Notes under the pieces: model-generated | The model's input: the letters and a program-made list of their open reading frames with translations, nothing else | Databases searched by the model: none | Told to the model about the DNA's origin: nothing | Part shown: positions 57,326-64,000 of the stretch, one piece after another | How positions within the stretch are numbered: the first letter of the stretch is position 1 | Layout: each line of letters starts with the position of its first letter | NCBI GenBank assembly: GCA_034638255.1 | Contig: JAWPGT010000001.1 | Span: 1,364,001 to 1,428,000 of the forward strand | Length of the DNA stretch: 64,000 nt | Reading direction: 5' to 3' | Source of the DNA: Coprinus comatus | Taxonomy: Eukaryota > Basidiomycota > Agaricomycetes > Agaricales > Agaricaceae | Position numbers and translations under genes: made by a program

Positions 57326-58729
57326 ATGGATGCTAACTTTTACAAGACCCTCATTACATCCCGTGGACTGGTATATCACTATTACTACCAACACATTCCA
57401 ACAGATGCAAGCGACCAAACACTTTCCGAGCCAGAGCCGATCCTCCCAACCATACTTTTCATACATGGTTTTCCTACCAACTCGCGGATATGGCGCAACC
57501 AAGTGCCTTTCTTCTTGGAAAGAGGTTTCCCATTGCTAATACCGGACATCCTGGGATTTGGTGGAAGCGCCAAACCTTTAGACCCAGATGTATACAAGAT
57601 TAGTCTGATATGCCAGGACCTAATCGATATTTTGGACCATGAAGGTGTGCAGAACGTGGTTGCCGTTGGGCATGATATGTGAGACACCACTCGCATAGAT
57701 CACACGACACCTAATTAATTATTGATAATTCCATAGGGGCTCTAAAGTAGTATCAAGACTCGCAAACTACCACGAAGACAGGTTTCTTGGGTTTGCATTT
57801 CTAGCTGTACCTTATGTGCCACCGCGACCCAATTCGTGTATGGAGTACACAGCCCAAGCGGTACTTGATTCCCTAAATGTTATACCGACGGTGATTAAAT
57901 ATTAACATTGGAGCAGACCAAATTGATGTGTGGGTACGAGCTCAACGGACATCTGATGTTCTTCGCGGAAGCCGATGCGCCTCAAATCATACAGCAAAAC
58001 GTAAGCTCTTTATCCTTTTGTCCTAATTAAATCCCATTAACCAGATTCATTTTATTGTTGTGGACTTAAGTTAGATTCGTTCTATACTGTGATATTTCCT
58101 GAAGACCCAAAGATTTGGGTAACCGAGCTAGCTCCTGTGGGTGCATTAAGAACTCGGCTTGAATCTGGAAAGGTTGGGCCACTTGCTTCGTATATGACTG
58201 GTGAGGTAAGTTAACATCAGGTTCTTGTCGCCTTGTGCCTAAGTGGCTTGCTCTCCGTTAAGTCTGATGACAACCTTACAGCATGAACGTACATGGAGAG
58301 AAGAATTTGGACAAGATGATGCCTTTCTGGCCTCTTGTTGCTATTTCAAGGTATACATCCGCTACGGTGTTGCTACTTGCTCTATTGCTCAGACCGAGGG
58401 CTCATTTTTTTGATAGGCTTTAATGAACGGGATACACTCGGAGGATGACAAAGGTATATAACCTATCATAATCCAAAATCCGTTTAATCAAGTATTGACA
58501 ACATTCGGTTCTAGCCATACCCCTCAGCAAGTACTCTGTCAATAAACCAGTATTCTTCGGAACACCGACACAGGACTATGTCTCACGTACTCAGATATCT
58601 ATAGCTACAATCCAGTACCACTGCCCCAATGCGACTACACGCGAGTTCACAGATGGCAGGTGGTTCATTATATCCAGCGCACGGCAAATCAATCAAGCAC
58701 TTCACTCATGGATAATGGATCTAGTTTAG
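57326..58729 (+). CDS. Alpha/beta hydrolase, epoxide hydrolase-like (copy 1)
   Basis: First of three related genes. MDANFYKTLITSRGLVYHYY leads to the oxyanion motif LFIHGFP and IPDILGFGGSAKPLDPD. The nucleophile elbow is VAVGHD, and intron 1 falls after GHD-AT; rejoined it reads GHDMGSKVVSRLANYHEDRF, with Met where family members have Trp. Later exons carry KLMCGYELNGHLMFFAEADA and, after an intron with acceptor at 58070, LDSFYTVIFPEDPKIWVTEL. The acid residue region is VFFGTPTQDYVSR. The C-terminus has TREFTDGRWFI and ends ALHSWIMDLV; a histidine of the catalytic triad is not obvious near the expected place (family: SSHW-MWDKKDEVN). About 370 residues. If it is active, a missing base histidine would impair hydrolysis of an ester intermediate. 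Confidence 0.75.
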
Positions 58730-58779
58730 ATTATATGTAATAGTAAATTATGATAGGTTTTATTCTTCTGTCCGTTTCA

Positions 58780-60014
58780 TTATGCAGTAATAGATTCTAT
58801 CCAGGCAGCTAGTGCACGATTCACCTCGTCCTTTTTATCCCACATCATCCAATGACTACTCTGAAATCAACGATAATCGCATTTTTGCAGTAACTGTTGA
58901 CAAGTGACTTGGCCAAGTCAGAGACGCAAACGGCATCTTGTAAGGCAGCCCCATAAAATACTGGTTTCTTAACAACATATGGCAATTCTCCGGAGAGATG
59001 TCAGTATGTCGACCCAGTTTTGAGTCTAAGCAAGGGTCACATGGATATATTGTGCAAGATACAACTTATGTTTATCATCTTTGGGATCAAGGTTTTCAAC
59101 AACAATCTTGTACCAACGGAGGGGTGCCTGAAGACCTCCCATAAGAATATTTCGTGCTCTTATTTTCATCTCTTCAGTCGAGATATATGAGTCCATTTCC
59201 GTCATCTCATTGGCTTCAATCCAGGCCTTTGTAGCCCCAGGAGGACAAAGATGATCTGCCCACATTTGATATCCATCTTTAGCATGCATAAGTCTCCAGA
59301 AGGATTCGAACTGAAAGTCTTTCCATGGTCTTTTCATATAACGGAAGGAATAAATTCTTACGTGTTGCTCATCTAATTCCGCGAAAAATCTCCTGAATTA
59401 TATATATATAGAGAGTGTGAGAGGGGTTTATTACATACTACCTAAGGTGTTCGTAGTAAGACACTCACTGGTAACCAAAGAGATCACGGCCAAATGTTTT
59501 GATTGCCTAAAATACTACGTACGTGAGTAAATAAAAAAATATTGACAACTAGAATCTATATGCACACTTGCAATGGTATCCTCAAACGTTGCCTTCGGGT
59601 CCCGATTACTATAACCCATAGCAAGGAATCCAAGGAACCTATCAGGGTAATAGTTGGCAATTTGGCTCACTATCTTAGAACCCCAATCATGTCCAATAGC
59701 AATACATCTTTCAACTCCTTCTTTGTGTCGAGGATTTCAATTAAATCTTGTACGATGAGACTACTTGCGTGTTTCTTGGGATCAGTTGGTTTTTGTGTTC
59801 CTCCATGAACCAGCATGTCGGGTACCATAATATCATACCCACGATCTTGGAAAAATGATACTTGGTTATTCCAATTGTATGAAGTACTTGGGAAACCATG
59901 TAGAAAGAGTCATGTTAGATTGGTGGTTTTAGAAGCGGAGTAATAGTAGTTGTAGAGTACCATTCGAGTTACGATGGTGCTCTTGTAGTTCTGATTTGAA
60001 GAATCTATGTTCAT
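58780..60014 (-). pseudogene. Epoxide hydrolase-like pseudogene (copy 2)
   Basis: Middle copy of the trio, tail-to-tail with copy 1 (50 bp apart). From an ATG at 60012-60014 (MNIDSSNQNYKSTIVTRMVL) the frame hits TGA at 59910-59912, just before LFLHGFPSTSYNWNNQVSFF. No donor site exists in the few bases between, so splicing cannot remove it. Further on, a frameshift at about 59716-59725 separates SSLIVQDLIEILDTK from GVERCIAIGHDWGSKIVSQ. The rest retains good similarity (ANYYPDRFLGFLAMGY, IKTFGRDLFGYQ, FESFWRLMHAKDGYQMW, LCPPGATKAWIEANE, SHWMMWDKKDEVNRALAAWI). The nucleophile Asp, cap tyrosine region and C-terminal His are recognisable. The intron found at the GHDW codons in copies 1 and 3 is absent. 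Confidence 0.82.
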
Positions 60015-60241
60015 TGTGGTGGGGGCCGATAAGCAAGGGGATTGATGAATAGGAGGTATGATTTCAATCCAAGGCACTCCTTCAAGTTCCACAGACGATC
60101 GAGTCTGCTATCACAGTCATTGTATGTGGCTAGCAATCGCTCAATGTAGCCCTGCCAAAGTGTCGGTATATTCGAGAGTAGTATCAGTATACCGAGTTCA
60201 GGCATGAATACATTTACATTCGGGTGCTACACATAGGTGGT

Positions 60242-61577
60242 TTAAGCAGCAAGTTCCAGGCTTGCAAGCCATGCAGCCAGTTCAACATTGACTTCATCCT
60301 TCTTGTCCCACATCGCCCAATGAGAGGCATCAAACTCCCTAATGGTTAGATTCTTGCAAAACTGTTTGGACAATCCTGCCATCATCCCAGCAATTGCGAC
60401 TGGATCATGAGTGGCCAAACCAAGAAAGACTGGTTTCTGGATGATATAGTTCTGTGGGTCTATTTCTGTATAATTTTGTCAGGAATGCCAAAGGGATCGA
60501 TCAACGGAGAAAGGGGTACATACGAGCATTGTCTTTTACATCGATATCGCTTGTCATGGCTTTATACCAGCAAACAGCGCCTTTCAAGCCTCCTTTCAGC
60601 AGGGCCTCGTTCTTGCGCTGGTAAACCTACGAGTTGAGATTAAATCTCAGATTCGGATCATTCCTAGATGGTAAAAGATTTGCAGCTGCAGCTCACTTCA
60701 ATGGGTATATTAGGGTTTAGCTCTGCCCTTTTATCCCCTTCGATCCAATCTCTGGTGGTAGTATGTGTTCCGAGTACTTGTGCCCATAACGTCTCGGCAT
60801 CACGAGCATGTAAGAGTGTAGAGAAGGAATTGATCTGTAACCAGTTCGACTTCTCATCTTGAAAATGAAAGATAGGACGTACATTTTTTTCACAAAGCTC
60901 AGCCCCATCAGGCGAAGAAAGGAAAGCCCTGGGATAATAATTAACAAAGGCTCTTAAAAGTGAGACGTGTTTAGTATACTCACTGGTAACCGAGTATGTC
61001 CCTCCCGATTATCTGCTTTGCCTACAAAGGATTGCCTAGCTTAGATTTGCTTGACAATAATGAATGGATTACTAACATGGACAGCCTGTTCTTCCCAAGA
61101 ATGTGTGGTGTTTGGAGGTATGTATCCGACAGCGATGAAACCAAAGGCTAAGAAACGATCAGGATAATAGTTTGCAAGACGCCCAGTAACATGGGATCCC
61201 CTGTCCAGTGTTTGTTGTTGAGCGATACTGTATTAGGCCTAACTTGAGAGTAGATATTACCAGTCATGGCCAATAACAACACAGCGCCCAACTTTCTCAG
61301 CATCGAGTAAATCGATAAGATCCTTTGCAATTAAACTTCTGGCATACTGCTGTGGATCTGTGGGTTTCGCTGTGCCCCCGTACCCAAGCATGTCAGGAGC
61401 AATCACTCCATACCCAATGTTCTGTAGATGAGAGACCTGGTTTTCCCACTCAAAGGCGAGGCTGGGAAAGCCATGAAGAAAAAGCAAGGTAGGTTTGTTG
61501 TCTTTCGGTGCTGAAAAGTAGTAGTGGTAATTGAGGCCTCGGGACGTAGTGAAGTCTTTGTAACTGCTGGGATCCAT
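60242..61577 (-). CDS. Alpha/beta hydrolase, epoxide hydrolase-like (copy 3)
   Basis: The intact-looking member of the trio. MDPSSYKDFTTSRGLNYHYY aligns with copy 1, so the ATG at 61575-61577 is preferred over one 33 bp upstream. LLFLHGFPSLAFEWENQVSH gives the oxyanion HGFP; PDMLGYGGTAKPTDPQQYA and the nucleophile elbow VIGHDWGSHVTGRLANYYPD follow, with an intron inside the Trp codon. Then come FIAVGYIPPNTTHSWEEQAV, AKQIIGRDILGYQ (cap with a likely catalytic Tyr), INSFSTLLHARDAETLWAQ and WIEGDKRAELNPNIPIE. The C-terminus has the triad His in SHWAMWDKKDEVNVELAAWL, stop at 60242-60244. About 330 residues, soluble, no signal peptide. Soluble epoxide hydrolases open epoxides to diols; the true substrate is unknown. 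Confidence 0.85.
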
Positions 61578-62172
61578 GGCGGTGCGAAGGGTGGAGTTTC
61601 TATTGATCATCTGTTCTTATATATCGTTAGAAATGGGTGTTATCTCCAAACGAAGAAGCATCAGAAGTAGTACAACCCCGGATAAACCAGTGAGCTTTTG
61701 GAAGTTACCCCCATAGCATCGGCCACTTGAAACGCAGTGAGTTGGTGACGCGTGTTATCGATCCTTGCCATCCATATATTTGTGCCTCTGGTTTATCCTA
61801 TTCGAGACGAGAAATTCTAGAATCCTTACACAATACATGAACGAAACTTAGTCATTCACATGGAGTGAACTTACCATGATGGAAAAGTTGCAACTCCGAG
61901 TGATATTACTAACACAGGGGTTTGACAACACACTTAAAGGAGGGTGGAAATGACAATATTTTCATATATTTACAGAGAGTCGTGTTTGCCTGTACTAGTG
62001 GCCTGTACTATGCCAGTACGCGTTGTCGCATGTGACTCGACTCCTCTTTCGCACGTGACTGAGCTGAGTCATCCGTAAAAGAATGTGGATTACGCACTCA
62101 GGCGGCAGGAGTCGGTCATTCGGACAAGTACTGGCGACTTGCATTTCTGCAAACTCTCACTTTTCGACTCTC
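61578..62172. promoter_or_regulatory. Bidirectional promoter, epoxide hydrolase 3 / m-AAA protease, with CACGTG and TGAGTCA
   Basis: About 595 bp between divergent start codons. Near the protease gene it contains an E-box CACGTGAC at 62052-62059 and, 6 bp on, TGAGTCA at 62065-62071, the consensus for Gcn4/AP-1 bZIP factors. They sit about 100 bp before the chosen ATG (62173) and just before an in-frame upstream ATG at 62083. Function is inferred from motif identity only. Confidence 0.45.
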
Positions 62173-64000
62173 ATGCTTTCTCGCTCACTACGCTCAGTCT
62201 CCCTTGTTTCATCGCGCAGACTCGTACTTAGGCCCACAGCTCTCTCTCGCACCTACGCCACACCAGCGTCAGACTCAAAACCACCATCCGATGAGAAGGG
62301 CAAGCAGAAGCAGGATGACTCGAGCATAGACTCACAAACAAAGGACAAAAAGACTACTGCCGGTCCTTCGAAGCCACAGAATCCGGAGCTGCCGAAGGCG
62401 TTGGAAGGTTTTTTCCAACAATACCAACAGCAATGGAGAAAGGAACAGTCGTCAAAGCAGGAGGAGGATTCAGACGGCAAGGGAAAGCGCAGTGCCCCAC
62501 CGCCGCCGCCGCCAAACAATAATGGCTTTTCCAACCAGCAGCTTGCATGGGTCGTCGGTAGTGCTGTCGCTTACTTGGCTTATTCAAATTCCAGCTCTCC
62601 GTCATCACGGGAAGTTACATGGCAGGAATTCCGAAATGCTTTCCTTGACAAAGGCCTCGTAGAGAAACTGACCGTTGTTAATAATCATCGTGTCCGTGTC
62701 AAACTACACCCCAATGCTGGTTCGCTTTACCCCCAGGCGGCACTTGCCCAAGAATATCACTTCTACATAGGTAGTGTCGAGGCTTTCGAGCGCAAACTTG
62801 ACGAGGCTCAAGCCGAACTTGGAATTCCTAGCCACGAACGGTTACCTGTCGCGTATCATGAAGAGATTTCCACAATGAACGCAATCCTCAACTTTGCCCC
62901 CACTATCATCCTACTAGGTACACTCTATTGGTTCAGCCGAAGAGGTTCGAGCAATGCGGGTAGTGGAATATTCAACATGGGCAAGAGTCGTGCGCGCATG
63001 TTCAACAAGGACACAGATGTTAAGACCAAGTTCAAGGATATCGCTGGTATGGATGAGGCGAAGGAGGAAATTATGGAGTTCGTTAAATTTTTGAAGGACC
63101 CTACTAAATACGAGAAACTTGGAGCCAAGATTCCCCGTGGTGCCATTTTATCTGGACCCCCAGGTACTGGTAAAACACTCTTGGCAAAGGCAACTGCTGG
63201 TGAAGCTTCAGTACCTTTCCTGTCCGTCTCTGGTTCCGAGTTCGTCGAGATGTTCGTTGGTGTTGGTTCATCGCGTGTTCGCGATCTCTTCGCATCCGCG
63301 AAAAAGAACGCACCTTGTATCATCTTCATTGACGAAATCGACGCTATCGGAAAGTCGCGTGGAAAAGGTGGTAACTTTGGCGGAAATGACGAACGGGAGT
63401 CAACTCTCAATCAACTTCTAGTAGAGATGGACGGTTTTGGAACCAACGAGCACATCGTCATTCTAGCCGGCACCAATCGACCTGATGTTCTTGACCCCGC
63501 CCTCATGCGTCCTGGACGTTTCGATAGGCACATCGCCATTGACCGCCCCGATGTTTCTGGACGTAAGGGTATCTTCATGGTTCACTTGCGTCCATTGAAA
63601 CTTGACGATGAGCTTGCCAAGAACGTTGAGGCACTAGCTCATAAACTAGCCGTTCTCACACCTGGGTTCTCTGGTGCTGACATCGCCAATGTTTCCAACG
63701 AGGCTGCTCTCCATGCTGCAAGAAGGGGTTCCGAATCAGTGCAATCGATCGACTTCGATACTGCTATTGAGCGAGTTATTGTTGGCCTGGAAAGGAAGAG
63801 TCGTGTGCTTAGCCCAGACGAGAAGAAAACCGTTGCGTATCACGAAGCTGGTCATGCAATCTGTGGATGGTTCTTGGAACACGCCGACCCCTTACTGAAA
63901 GTTAGCATCATTCCCCGCGGTGTTGGTGCTCTCGGATATGCCCAGGTTTGTCCTTTTCCCTCGTTCTGTTAGTGTTTGCATACTGAAATAACTACAGTAC
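62173..64000 (+). CDS. Mitochondrial m-AAA protease subunit (Afg3/Yta12 family), 5' part
   Basis: Cut by the window end. The ATG at 62173 gives [20 protein letters not shown], a strong mitochondrial presequence; an in-frame ATG at 62083 would add 30 residues and is less likely. A charged linker ([16 protein letters not shown]) and transmembrane helix 1 ([15 protein letters not shown]) precede the intermembrane domain ([20 protein letters not shown]), then helix 2 ([17 protein letters not shown]). The AAA module has Walker [14 protein letters not shown], Walker [13 protein letters not shown] and the second region of homology [20 protein letters not shown]. The zinc protease site is [15 protein letters not shown] 52-nt intron (63946-63997) follows GALGYAQ and the last three bases begin the next exon with Tyr, as in GALGxAQYLP. 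Subunits form inner-membrane hexamers that degrade and process proteins on the matrix side. Confidence 0.93.

Noticed and set aside
58001..58085. Suspected frameshift in epoxide hydrolase copy 1
   Set aside because: Using the acceptor ending at 58070 (CTTAAG) instead of the later TTAG restores the phase-0 frame and reads LDSFYTVIFPED, matching the other copies.
59290..59305. Second B-box-like string (GGATTCGAACT) in epoxide hydrolase copy 2
   Set aside because: One mismatch to the consensus and it lies in sequence coding for the conserved FESFW motif, so chance is the simpler explanation.
1..64000. Transposons, viral remnants, CRISPR arrays, mating-type locus, biosynthetic core genes
   Set aside because: No integrase, reverse transcriptase, transposase, terminal repeats, spacer arrays, homeodomain or pheromone-receptor genes, PKS/NRPS or terpene synthase motifs were seen.

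Overview
The window looks like nuclear chromosomal DNA of a basidiomycete fungus, probably an Agaricomycete. Almost every gene is broken by many short GT-AG introns of about 45-70 nt. The genes are closely packed on both strands, often in divergent pairs with short shared promoters or tail-to-tail pairs less than 120 bp apart. The recognisable proteins are fungal: an Ssk2/Wis4-type MAPKKK, Mim2, Mrh4, Ptc6, a fungal CSL factor and a TFIIIC B-block subunit. I saw no transposon, CRISPR array, rRNA or convincing tRNA. Exon structures were worked out by eye from splice signals and reading frame, so outer limits are firmer than individual internal junctions.

Layout. 0-11 kb: a metallo-beta-lactamase-fold hydrolase (-), the translation GTPase DRG2/Rbg2 (-) divergent from a HOG-pathway MAPKKK (+), then an unrecognised polytopic membrane protein with a mucin-like/acidic region (-). 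11.8-19 kb: the largest gene, the B-box-binding subunit of TFIIIC (-). 19.5-26 kb: a PRELI/Ups lipid-transfer protein, a peroxisomal ABCD half transporter, a HAD phosphatase-like protein and a beta-carbonic anhydrase (all -). 26-32.7 kb: a RINT1/Tip20 tethering protein (+), a CSL transcription factor (-) and a small orphan gene (-). 32.7-34.4 kb is gene-poor. 34.4-45.3 kb: a TMEM198/TM7S3-like membrane protein, the mitochondrial helicase Mrh4 and a sugar transporter (all -), Mim2 (+) and a large PPR protein (-). 45.4-57 kb: Cyp8/PPIL2 (+), ESCRT-III Vps20 (-), Ptc6 (+), gamma-glutamyltransferase (-), prefoldin 6 (+), mitochondrial uS17m (-) and WRAP73 (+). 57.3-61.6 kb: three related epoxide-hydrolase-like genes, the middle one a pseudogene. 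62.2 kb to the end: the 5' part of an m-AAA protease (+), cut by the window edge.

Most genes are unrelated housekeeping functions and not a pathway cluster. Seven act in or on mitochondria (Ups/PRELI, Mrh4, Mim2, PPR, Ptc6, uS17m, m-AAA). The one tandem family is the epoxide hydrolase trio.

The features most worth following are an exact TFIIIC B-box in the long first intron of the TFIIIC B-block subunit gene itself; the DRG2 N-terminus split over four consecutive microexons of 18, 16, 15 and 14 nt; a tandemly duplicated AT-hook module in the same TFIIIC subunit; and the decayed middle epoxide hydrolase, which also lacks an intron its two neighbours share.
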